NCBI RefSeq assembly: GCF_000772945.1
Contig: NZ_JPVN01000004.1
Location: forward strand, 62,001 to 126,000
Direction of reading: 5' to 3'
DNA: 64,000 nt
DNA from: Ureibacillus manganicus DSM 26584
GTDB taxonomy: Bacteria > Bacillota > Bacilli > Bacillales_A > Planococcaceae
The notes under the pieces were generated by a model that worked only from the letters and a program-made list of their open reading frames with translations, did no database searches and was not told the origin of the DNA. Of this stretch, positions 30,734-39,959 are shown one piece after another (position 1 is the stretch's first letter; each line of letters begins with the position of its first letter). A program made the position numbers and the translations under genes.

Positions 30734-31077
30734 AAAGACTCACCCCTATAATTTTTCTACGAAAGTTACTTAAAATAGTTTCAAAGGATTATGTTGAACT
30801 GCTTGCACCTATCAATCAAACATACTTAATGATTTTGCCTAAACGTAACTAATATAACGATTGCTTTTTATAAGGTAGCCCAAATTTACGAAATATTTAC
30901 ACATTTTTTGAACTAAAGGAGTCGTCCAGAAATATTATACTAATAAGAAGATTTATAAAAAGTTCGTTGTCATTGGGAGGAGATACTGGAATCCAAAATC
31001 GTTTGATTTACATTTCTCTATTTTTTTAAAGATATTCATACTTTTAAAATATTCAAGAGAAAAGGGATGAAGGTAAT
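30734..31077. other. 344-bp intergenic stretch
   Basis: A divergent gap between the DUF4003-like gene and the 103-aa gene, AT-rich, with no convincing ORF or RNA gene. A GGGAGGAGAT at 30976 resembles a ribosome site but no suitable start follows. Promoters for both neighbours are presumably here. Confidence 0.5.
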
Positions 31078-31389
31078 ATGAATCAAATCTTCAGGAAAGA
31101 TGAGTTTATTATTACCCCTTTCTATAAAGGGCGAAAGCAAGAATTTATGGTTGTAAATACGAAGAAAGAGTTCAAATACGGACATACACATCTTAAGTCA
31201 TTTAAGATGGCAAAGTATTTAATAAATCTCGCAAGATTTAAGAAGGTGAATTCTGGTTTGAGACCCTATTTATTAACAAGCTTAACAAGAATATCAAATG
31301 ACCAAGATTATATTAATAAAGTAGAAGAAGTTCTTGCTGTTAAAAGAAACAAAGGCAAAAAAGCTTCTTATTATAATAGAGCGATTTAG
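31078..31389 (+). CDS. 103-aa basic protein, unknown
   Basis: A Lys/Tyr-rich protein (MNQIFRKDEFIITPFYKGRK at the start; KRNKGKKASYYNRAI at the end) with no signal peptide or membrane span. The ATG is preceded by GATGAAGGTAAT. It lies alone on the plus strand between two minus-strand units and ends before a shared hairpin. No family is recognised; the basic charge would fit nucleic-acid binding, but that is a guess. Confidence 0.65.
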   Translation: MNQIFRKDEFIITPFYKGRKQEFMVVNTKKEFKYGHTHLKSFKMAKYLINLARFKKVNSGLRPYLLTSLTRISNDQDYINKVEEVLAVKRNKGKKASYYNRAI

Positions 31390-31443
31390 ACTTGGAGCAA
31401 ATAATAAGCTTCTAAGTTGAAAGGCAATACATGTAAAAATAGT

Positions 31444-31474
31444 AAAAGCACAATCCATTAACAGGATTGTGCTT
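31444..31474. terminator. bidirectional terminator
   Basis: A 10-bp stem AGCACAATCC / GGATTGTGCT with a 6-nt loop sits between the converging 103-aa gene and the DUF779 gene, with A/T-rich flanks on both sides. Confidence 0.75.
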
Positions 31475-31487
31475 CTAATCGTTACTC

Positions 31488-31847
31488 TTATTTAATTTTC
31501 AACTCGTCTAATTCTTCTTTCGTAAACGCACGAGACCTTGTTAAAAACCGTTTCCCATGCACTCCCTCTAAAGAAAACATTCCACCACGGCCGTCGACAA
31601 CATCAATAATGAGTTGTGTGTGCTTCCAGTATTCAAATTGATTTTTGTGCATATAAAATTTGGCACCACCGATTTCACCAAGTAGCACATCTTGATCTCC
31701 AATGATTAAATCCCCGTCTGGATAGCACATTGGACTGGAACCATCACAGCACCCTCCTGATTGATGAAACATGACAGGGCCGTGTTTTCCTTTTAACTGT
31801 TCGATAAGGGCAAGCGCTGTATCAGTTGCAAGTACTCGTTCTACCAC
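31488..31847 (-). CDS. DUF779 protein, aldehyde dehydrogenase partner
   Basis: 119-aa protein of the DUF779 family. It has the Cys-rich segment FHQSGGCCDGSSPMCYPDGD (residues 27-46), which looks like a metal or thiol site, and the YWKHTQLIIDVVDGRGGMFS region. The GTG start is set by AAAGGAGG 7 nt upstream. It lies 19 nt downstream of an aldehyde dehydrogenase gene. DUF779 genes often pair with such enzymes, but their biochemical role is not established. Confidence 0.88.
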   Translation of the reverse strand: MVERVLATDTALALIEQLKGKHGPVMFHQSGGCCDGSSPMCYPDGDLIIGDQDVLLGEIGGAKFYMHKNQFEYWKHTQLIIDVVDGRGGMFSLEGVHGKRFLTRSRAFTKEELDELKIK

Positions 31848-31866
31848 TGACTAGCCTCCTTTAGTA

Positions 31867-33402
31867 TTAGAAGAATCCTAATTTATTTGGGCTATAGCTA
31901 ATTAGTAAGTTTTTTGTTTGTTGGTAATGCTCTAGCATCATTTTGTGGTTTTCACGACCAACACCTGACATTTTGTAACCGCCAAATGCAGCATGAGCTG
32001 GATAAGCATGGTAGCAGTTTGTCCATACACGACCAGCTTGAATGCCACGACCGAAGCGATACGCTGTATTGATATCGCGAGTCCATACACCTGCACCTAA
32101 GCCGTATAATGTATCGTTTGCAATTTCAAGCGCTTCTTCTTTTGTCTTAAACGTTGTAACAGATACAACCGGTCCAAAGATTTCTTCTTGGAAGATACGC
32201 ATACTGTTATCGCCTTTAAATACAGTTGGCTTAATGTAGTAACCATCTTTTAGCTCACCTTCTAATTGGTTTTGCTCTCCACCAATTAGGCATTCTGCTC
32301 CCTCTTGTTTACCGATATCTAAGTAAGATAAGATTTTTTCCATTTGCTCAGAAGATGCTTGTGCACCCATCATAACAGTTGGATCTAGTGGGTTACCTGT
32401 TTTAATCGCTTCAACACGTTTTAGTGCACGCTCCATGAACTTCTCATAAATCGATTCTTGAATTAGTGCACGTGATGGACATGTACATACCTCCCCTTGG
32501 TTAAGAGCAAATAATACAAATCCTTCAATTGCTTTATCTAAAAACTCATCATCTGCATCCATTACATCTTCAAAGAAAATGTTTGGTGATTTACCACCAA
32601 GTTCTAATGTTACAGGGATTATGTTTTGGGATGCATATTGCATAATTAGACGACCAGTTGTTGTTTCACCAGTGAACGCAATTTTTCCAATGCGTGGATT
32701 TGAAGCAAGAGGTTTACCCGCTTCTAAACCAAAGCCGTTTACGATATTCACAACACCCGGTGGTAGTAGATCTTCGATTAACTCCATTAATACTAAAATT
32801 GATGTTGGAGTTTGTTCTGCAGGCTTTAATACTACACAGTTACCTGCAGCTAGTGCTGGAGCTAATTTCCAAACTGCCATTAATAGTGGGAAGTTCCAAG
32901 GAATAATTTGTCCAACCACACCAATTGGTTCGTGGAAATGATATGCTACAGTATCGTTATCAATTTGGCTAACGCCACCTTCTTGCGCACGAACAGCCCC
33001 TGCAAAATAACGGAAGTGGTCAATTGCTAAAGGAAGGTCAGCATTAAGTGTCTCACGAACCGCCTTCCCATTTTCCCAAGTTTCAGCAACTGCTAGCATT
33101 TCTAGGTTTGCTTCAATGCGATCAGCGATTTTATTTAAAATATTCGCTCTTTCTGCTGGAGTTGTTTTTCCCCATGCATCTTTTGCTGCATGAGCAGCAT
33201 CAATTGCCAATTCGATATCTTCTGCATTTGAACGAGCTACTTTCGTATAAACTTTACCAGTTACAGGTGTAACATTATCAAAATACTCTCCATTGATAGG
33301 CGCTACCCACTGACCTCCAATATAGTTGTCATACTTTTCTTTGAAGTTTACTAACGCGCCTTCTGTGTTAGGAAATGCATAAGCCATTGTTAATACTGAC
33401 AT
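31867..33402 (-). CDS. NAD-dependent aldehyde dehydrogenase (AldB/ExaC type)
   Basis: 511-aa enzyme oxidising an aldehyde, probably acetaldehyde, to the acid. Visible are [20 protein letters not shown] (cofactor domain), [14 protein letters not shown] with the general-base Glu (about 268), and catalytic Cys in [13 protein letters not shown] (about 307). Like E. coli AldB it has the [11 protein letters not shown] variant. It is co-transcribed with DUF779. A small inverted repeat, GTAACTTCCCCAAGTTA, lies at 33464-33480 upstream and may be an operator; this is inference. Confidence 0.94.
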   Translation of the reverse strand: MSVLTMAYAFPNTEGALVNFKEKYDNYIGGQWVAPINGEYFDNVTPVTGKVYTKVARSNAEDIELAIDAAHAAKDAWGKTTPAERANILNKIADRIEANLEMLAVAETWENGKAVRETLNADLPLAIDHFRYFAGAVRAQEGGVSQIDNDTVAYHFHEPIGVVGQIIPWNFPLLMAVWKLAPALAAGNCVVLKPAEQTPTSILVLMELIEDLLPPGVVNIVNGFGLEAGKPLASNPRIGKIAFTGETTTGRLIMQYASQNIIPVTLELGGKSPNIFFEDVMDADDEFLDKAIEGFVLFALNQGEVCTCPSRALIQESIYEKFMERALKRVEAIKTGNPLDPTVMMGAQASSEQMEKILSYLDIGKQEGAECLIGGEQNQLEGELKDGYYIKPTVFKGDNSMRIFQEEIFGPVVSVTTFKTKEEALEIANDTLYGLGAGVWTRDINTAYRFGRGIQAGRVWTNCYHAYPAHAAFGGYKMSGVGRENHKMMLEHYQQTKNLLISYSPNKLGFF

Positions 33403-33689
33403 TAAACCTGTCTCCCCTTTACAAAATATTATCCAACACCTTTTTAGCTTTCACACAGCACTCGTAACTTCCCCAAGTTATGAAAAAGGTATTTATTTAT
33501 ATATATTTTTAGAGTTGCTAGAATATATCTGAAACTTACTATTTTTAATAGAAAACTTTTCGACAAAAAGAGAAGAAAGTTCATAGGAATAATGTAAAAT
33601 AGTTAATATTAATGTTCGGCCTTGTTAACACTGGTTAGTAGAGGGAAATCCGTTATATACTAAATCTAAATATCTTTGTAGGAGATTTT

Positions 33690-34397
33690 ATGAGAATCAA
33701 TAAATACTTAAGCGAAACAGGAATTGTCTCAAGAAGAGGCGCAGATAAATTAATTGAAGAAGGAAAAGTAACGATCAACGGTCAGCTTGCAACAGTAGGT
33801 AGTCAAGTTGAAGATGGGGATACTGTTTGTGTGGACGGTAAACCTGTTAAGAAGGAAGAACAACTTGTTTATATTGTATTAAATAAACCCGTTGGAATTA
33901 CGAGTACAACTGAAAAGCATATTAAAGGAAATGTAGTAGATTTCGTTGGACACGAGAAGCGAATTTTTCATATCGGCAGGCTTGATAAAGACTCGGAAGG
34001 GCTTCTATTGCTTACGAACGATGGAGATATCGTCAATGAAATTTTACGTGCTGAAAATCATCACGAAAAAGAATATGTAGTACAGGTTGATAAACCAATC
34101 ACGGATTCATTTTTAAAAAGAATGTCTTCGGGTGTAGAGATCCTAGACACAACAACATTACCTTGTCGAGTAGAGAAAGTTTCTTCACTTGTGTTTAAAA
34201 TTATTTTAGAGCAAGGGCTAAACCGCCAAATTCGCCGAATGTGCTCAGCTTTAGGTTATAACGTTAAGAGGTTACAAAGAATTAGAATAATGAATATACA
34301 CATAGGCAATTTGAAGGTAGGCCAATGGCGAGACTTAACTGAGAAGGAACGTACAGAATTGTTTGGGCTTTTGAATTATAGACCGAAGAATGCATAG
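33690..34397 (+). CDS. rluF: 23S rRNA pseudouridine synthase RluF
   Basis: 235-aa RsuA-family enzyme. The N-terminal S4 domain (MRINKYLSETGIVSRRGADK onward) binds RNA. The catalytic Asp is in GRLDKDSEGLLLLTNDG (about residue 100). The C-terminal QGLNRQIRRMCSALGYNVKR is typical of RluF, which modifies U2604 (and U2605) in E. coli. It has its own AGGAGA site and is monocistronic. Family assignment is firm; the exact uridine is inferred. Confidence 0.93.
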   Translation: MRINKYLSETGIVSRRGADKLIEEGKVTINGQLATVGSQVEDGDTVCVDGKPVKKEEQLVYIVLNKPVGITSTTEKHIKGNVVDFVGHEKRIFHIGRLDKDSEGLLLLTNDGDIVNEILRAENHHEKEYVVQVDKPITDSFLKRMSSGVEILDTTTLPCRVEKVSSLVFKIILEQGLNRQIRRMCSALGYNVKRLQRIRIMNIHIGNLKVGQWRDLTEKERTELFGLLNYRPKNA

Positions 34398-34470
34398 GTT
34401 AGTGTTTATTTATACTAGCTTGCGATATATTGAGTGATTTTCATTAATGGATACTGGGTCAGGGCATGCT

Positions 34471-34752
34471 TGTCCTTGTTTAGCGGTCTCAAGGACAGTT
34501 TTTCGATATTTTTGATTTTTTAGTCCTTGAGAAGCGGTCTCGAGGACATCTTTTCGATATTTTTGGTTTTTTTGTCCTTGAGAAGCGATCTCGAGGACAT
34601 CTTTTCGATTTTTTTGATTTTTTTGTCCTTGAGAAGCGATCTCAAGGACATCTTTTCGATATTTTTGATTTTTTTGTCCTTGAGAAGCGGTCTCGAGGAC
34701 ATCTTTTCGATATTTTTAATTTTTTTGTCCTTGAGAAGCGGTCTCGAGGACA
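34471..34752. repeat. six tandem 51-bp hairpin units
   Basis: Six copies of a 27-nt hairpin start at 34471, 34522, 34573, 34624, 34675 and 34726, an exact 51-bp period. Each pairs TGTCCTTGAGA with TCTCGAGGACA (or TCTCAAGGACA) around AGCGG or AGCGA, and is followed by a T-rich linker of 24 nt. Copies differ at a stem base that pairs either as G-U or A-U, so the stem is kept. The period is 17 codons, which opens spurious reading frames on both strands. The array fills the gap between convergent rluF and livF. Confidence 0.93.
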
Positions 34753-34799
34753 GTTTTCCATAGATATCATGTTTTTTATCTTTGAGTAGTAGGTAACTA

Positions 34800-34858
34800 C
34801 AAAAAGGCGATACTCCTAGTCCACACTTCCACTTGGACAGAAATATCGCCTTCCCTTT
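34800..34858 (-). terminator. possible liv operon terminator
   Basis: AAGGCGATACTCCT and the later AATATCGCCTT form an imperfect inverted repeat (GGCGATA with TATCGCC) that on the minus strand is followed by TTTTTG. It lies directly after livF and probably ends the liv operon. Confidence 0.65.
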
Positions 34859-35566
34859 TTACACCCCACCAAGATAAGCTTCTTTCACCTTTTCGCTTTC
34901 TTGAAGTTCTTTTGCAGTACCGCTAAGTACTATTTTACCGGTTTCAATAACATACGCTCGGTCCGCAATCGACAGCGCCATGTTGGCATTTTGCTCAACT
35001 AATAAAACCGTAGTCCCCTGGGAATTTACCATTCTAATAATCTCAAAGATCTGTTTTACGATTAATGGTGCCAGTCCCATTGAAGGTTCATCTAACAAAA
35101 GTAGCTTTGGTTTTGCCATAAGTGCACGGCCCATAGCTAGCATTTGTTGCTCTCCACCAGAAAGAGTACCCGATTGTTGCTTTCTGCGCTCGTTTAATCG
35201 TGGAAAAAGCTCAAAAACATTCGCCAAGTCCTTCTTAATGCCATCTCGATCTTTTCTTAAATAAGCGCCTAACTCAAGATTTTCTTCTACTGACATGTTA
35301 GCAAATACTCGTCGGCCTTCAGGAACTTGGGATATTCCGCTTTTTACGATTGATTGCGCCGGCTTTCCTCCAATTTGCTTGGTTTGGTAAGTAATGTCTC
35401 CACTTTTGGGTTTTAAGAGACCGGACAAAGTTTTTAATAAAGTAGATTTCCCCGCTCCATTTGCACCAATTAATGTAACAATCTCCCCTTCATTTACCTC
35501 TAAGGAGACACCTTTTAAGGCATGGATATTGCCGTAAAATACATCGATGTTATTAACTTTTAACAT
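34859..35566 (-). CDS. livF: branched-chain amino acid ABC transporter ATPase LivF
   Basis: 235-aa ATPase, started at the ATG at 35566 because GAGGAGG lies upstream and the product MLKVNNIDVFYGNIHALKGV matches LivF. Walker A is GANGAGKST, the signature is LSGGEQQML, Walker B is KLLLLDEPSMGLAP and the H-loop region is LLVEQN, the LivF hallmark. It overlaps livG by 14 nt. It forms a heterodimeric motor with LivG. Confidence 0.95.
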   Translation of the reverse strand: MLKVNNIDVFYGNIHALKGVSLEVNEGEIVTLIGANGAGKSTLLKTLSGLLKPKSGDITYQTKQIGGKPAQSIVKSGISQVPEGRRVFANMSVEENLELGAYLRKDRDGIKKDLANVFELFPRLNERRKQQSGTLSGGEQQMLAMGRALMAKPKLLLLDEPSMGLAPLIVKQIFEIIRMVNSQGTTVLLVEQNANMALSIADRAYVIETGKIVLSGTAKELQESEKVKEAYLGGV

Positions 35567-36341
35567 CTTCAACAACCTCCTCACCAAGGTAAGCTTCAAT
35601 TACTTTCGGATTGTTTCTTATTTCTTCCGGTAGTCCATCTGCGATCAGTTGTCCGTGGTCTAACACGTAAATTCTTTCACAGATTCCCATAACTAAATGC
35701 ATGTCATGTTCTATTAGTAAAATCGTTAAATCAAATTCGTTTCGGATAAAGGCGATTAACTCCATCAAATCTTGTGTTTCTTGTGGGTTCATCCCCGCTG
35801 CAGGCTCGTCTAACAATAATAGTTTTGGCTTTGCAGCTAAAGCTCGCGCTATTTCAAGGCGTCGTTGCATCCCATATGGGAGATTTTTAGCCAACTCATC
35901 TTTATATTTATCGAGTCCAAATATCTTTAAAAACTCAATCGACTGTCTCTCCATATCTGCTTCACCTTTAAAATGTCCAGGTAAACGGAAAATGGATGAA
36001 AGGATGGAATGCTTAGCAACATTGTGATTCGCTACTTTTACATTATCAAGGACAGTCATGTCTTTAAATAGACGAATATTTTGGAATGTGCGGCTAATTC
36101 CTAGTTTTGTTACTTGGTATGGTTGAAGACCTTTTAGACTTTTCCCATCGAAAGTAATTGACCCCTCTGTGGGCTGATATACTCCGGTTAACATATTAAA
36201 AGTTGTTGTTTTTCCGGCTCCATTTGGCCCAATCAGTCCGACTAGTTCTCCACTATTTAAATACATATTGAATCCTTGTACGGCTTTCAAACCACCAAAT
36301 TGAATACCGACATTGTCCGCTTTAATTAGAAGTTCCGTCAT
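35553..36341 (-). CDS. livG: branched-chain amino acid ABC transporter ATPase LivG
   Basis: 262-aa ATPase. Walker A is GPNGAGKTT (about 38), the LivG-type signature is LPYGMQRRLEIARAL in place of LSGGQ, Walker B is KLLLLDEPAAGMNP and the H-loop is LLIEHDM. It overlaps livM by 4 nt and livF by 14 nt, so ATPase and permease subunits are translationally coupled. Confidence 0.96.
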   Translation of the reverse strand: MTELLIKADNVGIQFGGLKAVQGFNMYLNSGELVGLIGPNGAGKTTTFNMLTGVYQPTEGSITFDGKSLKGLQPYQVTKLGISRTFQNIRLFKDMTVLDNVKVANHNVAKHSILSSIFRLPGHFKGEADMERQSIEFLKIFGLDKYKDELAKNLPYGMQRRLEIARALAAKPKLLLLDEPAAGMNPQETQDLMELIAFIRNEFDLTILLIEHDMHLVMGICERIYVLDHGQLIADGLPEEIRNNPKVIEAYLGEEVVEDVKS

Positions 36342-37276
36342 ACATTTGAACCTCCCTTTTTACCAAACTTCAGCATTTGTGTAATTTCCTTTGTACCCAT
36401 TAACCCTGTTGGACGATAGAGCATAACTAGAATTAACACAAGAGAATAAATAATCATTCGTGTTTCTGTAAAGTTCGCTAAATAAGCAGATATAAACGTT
36501 ATGAAAACTGCTGCTATTACTGATCCAGATAGACTTCCTAATCCACCTAATACGACTAAAATTAAAATATCAAAGGATTTTAGGAAGTTAAACGTTGTCG
36601 GTTGAATGATAAAGAAGTTATGTGCAAAAATTGATCCAGCCACTCCTGCAAAAATTGCACCAATTGTAAATGCAACTACTTTGTAATACGTCGTGTTAAT
36701 ACCCATTGCATCAGCTGCTATTTCATCTTCACGGACTGAGATACATCCACGGCCGTGACGGGAATTTGTGAAATTAGAGATGACAAGAATTGTAACAATT
36801 ACTCCAAGATAAGCATATGTCCAGTTTGACATCTGATTTACTGCCATACCAGCAGCTCCACCAACATAATCGACATTAACAAAAACAATACGTATTATTT
36901 CTGCAAATCCAAGCGTGGCAATTGCTAAATAATCACCTTTAAGTCGTAATGTTGGAATACCTACTAATAATCCTGCCAACCCAGCAGCTATTGCACCAAT
37001 AACTATTGCTATAGAGAATGGTAAACCGAATTCCATTGTAGCGATAGCACTGAAGTAAGCCCCTACAGCCATAAATCCAGCGTGACCGATTGAGAATTGT
37101 CCCGTGACCCCAATTACAATATGTAAACTCACAGCCAACATAATATTGATACACATTGTAACTAGTATGTTTTGATAGTATGAATCTATCATTCCACCCA
37201 TGATCATGCCTTGAACGACAGCATAGATTACTAGTGCTAAAATACTATAGCCTAGAAAAGCTTTAGATTTCTTCAT
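36338..37276 (-). CDS. livM: branched-chain amino acid ABC permease LivM
   Basis: 312-aa multi-span permease. It has the conserved family stretches GQFSIGHAGFMAVGAYFSA (about 58) and VREDEIAADAMGINTTYYKV (about 180), the loop that contacts the ATPase, and VLGGLGSLSGSV near the end. Its start is 10 nt from the livH stop, with AGGTGA as ribosome site. Pairs with LivH to form the pore. Confidence 0.95.
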   Translation of the reverse strand: MKKSKAFLGYSILALVIYAVVQGMIMGGMIDSYYQNILVTMCINIMLAVSLHIVIGVTGQFSIGHAGFMAVGAYFSAIATMEFGLPFSIAIVIGAIAAGLAGLLVGIPTLRLKGDYLAIATLGFAEIIRIVFVNVDYVGGAAGMAVNQMSNWTYAYLGVIVTILVISNFTNSRHGRGCISVREDEIAADAMGINTTYYKVVAFTIGAIFAGVAGSIFAHNFFIIQPTTFNFLKSFDILILVVLGGLGSLSGSVIAAVFITFISAYLANFTETRMIIYSLVLILVMLYRPTGLMGTKEITQMLKFGKKGGSNV

Positions 37277-37286
37277 TTACAGTCAC

Positions 37287-38162
37287 CTACACTTTCTCTC
37301 GGACGTTTTTGCCGAATATCCCTGATGGTTTTACAATTAAAATGAAAATTAGAATGACAAATGCTGCTGCATCTCGCCATAGTGAGTAGCCAACTGCGTT
37401 AACAATTGATTCAACAACTCCTAAAACTAAACCACCAACCATTGCACCAGGTATACTACCAATTCCACCAAGTACTGCGGCAACAAATGCCTTTAAGCCT
37501 GGTAATATACCCATTAGAGGATCAATTCGAGTATAGTAGAATCCGAAAATAACACCTGCCGCACCAGCTAGAGCAGAACCAATAGCAAATGTTGCTGAAA
37601 TTGTATTATCTACGTTAATTCCCATTAATCTTGCAGCATCTGCATCGTGAGATACAGCTCTCATTGCTTTTCCAATCTTTGTTTTATGCACGATAAATTG
37701 CAATAGAAGCATTAGTACAATCGTTACCATTAAAATTAATAAAGATTTTGTGCTAATATTTGCACCTAAAAAGTTAATAGAAGTCTCTGCCATTATTTGT
37801 GGATATGCCTCTGGTGTAGCCCCTCGGAAGAAGATCACTGTATATTCGATTAACAATGAAACCCCGATTGCAGTTATTAACGCTGCAATACGAGTAGCAT
37901 TTCTTAAACGTTTATAGGCAACTCGTTCTATAATTACCCCAATAATCGCACAAAGTAGCATTGCAAGTAATAATGCTGGGAAAAAGCCCATATCCCATCT
38001 AGCAATTGCAAAGAATCCAATAAATGCACCAAGCATAAACACATCACCATGTGCAAAGTTAATTAATTTTATAATTCCATATACCATCGTATACCCCAAA
38101 GCAATTAATGCATAAATACTACCTAGTGATATACCATTTACAAGTTGTTGGAGCCATTCCAT
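37287..38162 (-). CDS. livH: branched-chain amino acid ABC permease LivH
   Basis: 291-aa permease from the ATG at 38162 (MEWLQQLVNGISLGSIYALI). The GTG at 38174 lies against the AAAGGAGTG ribosome site and is therefore rejected. Conserved LivH features are IKLINFAHGDVFMLGAFIG, the coupling loop GKAMRAVSHDADAARLMGIN and AAVLGGIGSIPGAMVGG. It follows livK after a hairpin that may lower its expression relative to the binding protein. Confidence 0.95.
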   Translation of the reverse strand: MEWLQQLVNGISLGSIYALIALGYTMVYGIIKLINFAHGDVFMLGAFIGFFAIARWDMGFFPALLLAMLLCAIIGVIIERVAYKRLRNATRIAALITAIGVSLLIEYTVIFFRGATPEAYPQIMAETSINFLGANISTKSLLILMVTIVLMLLLQFIVHKTKIGKAMRAVSHDADAARLMGINVDNTISATFAIGSALAGAAGVIFGFYYTRIDPLMGILPGLKAFVAAVLGGIGSIPGAMVGGLVLGVVESIVNAVGYSLWRDAAAFVILIFILIVKPSGIFGKNVREKV

Positions 38163-38249
38163 AATATTTCTCACTCCTTTTCCAATTGCTGTTTTATCAA
38201 TGTTTTTACATTTTCAAAGATGCATAAATTGGTTCCTTCTGTAAAAGAA

Positions 38250-38282
38250 AAAGGAGGCAGCAAGCGCCCCCTTTTTTTTGCA
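38250..38282 (-). terminator. livK-livH intercistronic terminator
   Basis: On the minus strand a GC-rich stem (AGGGGGCG with CTGCCTCCT, two G-U pairs) has a CTTG loop and is followed by TTTTC. Placed directly after livK, it should partly stop transcription so that binding protein exceeds membrane subunits. Confidence 0.7.
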
Positions 38283-39461
38283 TTAAGGATTAATTTTAGA
38301 GTTGAAAACTGTTTTGCCGTCTTTGAATTCTAAAATTGTTGCTGATTTAATTGGATTATGATTTTCGTCAACTGTAAATGTACCTGTTACTGCTTCAAAG
38401 TCTTTTGTACTCGCTAAAGCATTTTTAATAGCTTCCCCATCAAGAGAATCTGCACGATCAATTGCATCTGCAATGTAGTAAACTGTGTCATATCCTAATG
38501 CGCCGAATCCATTTGGTTGTTCACCAAATTTTTCTTCATAGCCTTTTAGGAAGTTTTGAATAATTTCAGCAGGATCATCAGCTGAGAATGCATTTGCATA
38601 ATACGTATTGTTTAAAGCATCAGCACCAGCTAATTCTAATAGAGTTGGAGATTCCCAACCTTCACCACCCATAAGAGTTGCATCAATACCTACTTCACGA
38701 GCTTGTTTTACAATTAGCCCAACTTCTTGATAATATCCAGGGATAAAGATGAAATCTGGATTAGAAGATTTAAGTAAAGTTAATGTAGATTTGAAATCCA
38801 CATCGTTTGCTACATAAGCTTGTTCAGCAACGATGTTTCCACCATTTTTCTCAAGTTGCTCTTTAAATGATTTCGCTAAGCCTTTTGCATAGTCATTTGA
38901 GTTATCAGCATAGATTGCCACATTTTTTGCACCAAATTCAGTTGCGAAGTTTGCTGCTACAACTCCTTGGAATGGGTCAATGAAGCATGTACGGAAAATA
39001 TATTCATTAATTGACCCGTCTTCATTTACCGTCAAACCTTCAGCAGTTCCTGAAGCTGTTACAACTGGAATTTTATTTTGAGTTGCAGTTTGGATTGTTG
39101 CCTTCATGTTACCTGAAGTAGCTGGTCCAATCATTGCATGTACTTTATCTTGAGTCATCAATTTAAGAGTAGCTGCTGTAGCTTCAGATACTTCTGATTT
39201 GTTATCAACAGTTACTAATTCAATTTTCTTACCGTCAATTCCACCCTTTGCGTTAATCTCTTCAACTGCAAGCTCAGCACCTTTTAAAATCGATTGACCA
39301 AATGATGCTACCCCTCCAGATAATTCTAAGTTTGCACCGATTTTAATGACATCTGAGTTCGAACTTGATGATCCCCCTGAACTACACCCAGCTAAAGCCC
39401 CGATTACTAAAGAACCTGCTAAGAAAATCGAAGCAAATCTTTTTAGTTTGTTTCTTTTCAT
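38283..39461 (-). CDS. livK: branched-chain amino acid ABC substrate-binding lipoprotein LivK
   Basis: 392-aa extracytoplasmic receptor with lipobox LAGC in the signal peptide (FLAGSLVIGALAGCSSGG, Cys26). The type I periplasmic-binding fold shows IKIGANLELSGGVASFGQ and MIGPATSGNMKATIQ, whose Ser/Thr residues contact the ligand alpha-carboxylate in Leu/Ile/Val-binding proteins. Ligand specificity is inferred from family. It is the first gene of livKHMGF. A CodY-type control is expected, but no convincing box was found upstream. Confidence 0.95.
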   Translation of the reverse strand: MKRNKLKRFASIFLAGSLVIGALAGCSSGGSSSSNSDVIKIGANLELSGGVASFGQSILKGAELAVEEINAKGGIDGKKIELVTVDNKSEVSEATAATLKLMTQDKVHAMIGPATSGNMKATIQTATQNKIPVVTASGTAEGLTVNEDGSINEYIFRTCFIDPFQGVVAANFATEFGAKNVAIYADNSNDYAKGLAKSFKEQLEKNGGNIVAEQAYVANDVDFKSTLTLLKSSNPDFIFIPGYYQEVGLIVKQAREVGIDATLMGGEGWESPTLLELAGADALNNTYYANAFSADDPAEIIQNFLKGYEEKFGEQPNGFGALGYDTVYYIADAIDRADSLDGEAIKNALASTKDFEAVTGTFTVDENHNPIKSATILEFKDGKTVFNSKINP

Positions 39462-39959
39462 GACCTTTCCCCCTTTTAACTAGAAGATAAAATAGTAATA
39501 TATTTTTTTTTGAATAAATCATTAAAATAGACAAAATATTCAAATAATAAATTACATTCATATCTTCTTTTTTATATTTACTTCCTCAATATTAATTTAT
39601 ATTCAATTTTTAGTAAAGTATGATTTTTCTGTCTTTTTTGAATTTTCCATTAATAGAATTGTTTTATTATTAAACTTTTGATTTTTTATTATATTCAACT
39701 ACGTAAAATGTCAATTTTCTTTATAAAATAACTACTTTATTATTATTTTTGAAATTCTAACAAAGTATCTATTTTTCTATATATTGTAGTTATTTTCTAC
39801 AAAAAGCCGACTTTTTGCCTTCGGTCATTTTAAGGACTTCCTTGTTCTTATCTATAATGAAAACTATTGAATTTCAAAAAGTGTACTAATAGGGCGTTTG
39901 CCCCTAGCACCCCGGTACATTTGCATACATTAAAAAGAAAAACGGAGGCTTATGGGCTA
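39462..39959. other. AT-rich 498-bp divergent spacer
   Basis: A very AT-rich region between divergent livK and the lectin-like gene, without a convincing ORF or structured RNA. Promoters for both must lie here. Several stretches loosely resemble CodY boxes (for example near 39713 and 39790) but each has about five mismatches, so none is called. Confidence 0.5.

Noticed and set aside
34471-34752. CRISPR array
   Set aside because: The linkers between hairpins are near-identical, not unique spacers, the period is wrong, and no cas genes are nearby.
34520-34763. Repeat ORFs on both strands of the hairpin array (17-residue units such as SSRSLLKDKKIKNIEK)
   Set aside because: They arise because the 51-bp period is a multiple of three; there is no ribosome site, and both strands are open equally.
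39700-39800. CodY box upstream of livK
   Set aside because: The best matches to the CodY consensus have about five mismatches in very AT-rich DNA, so chance is likely.
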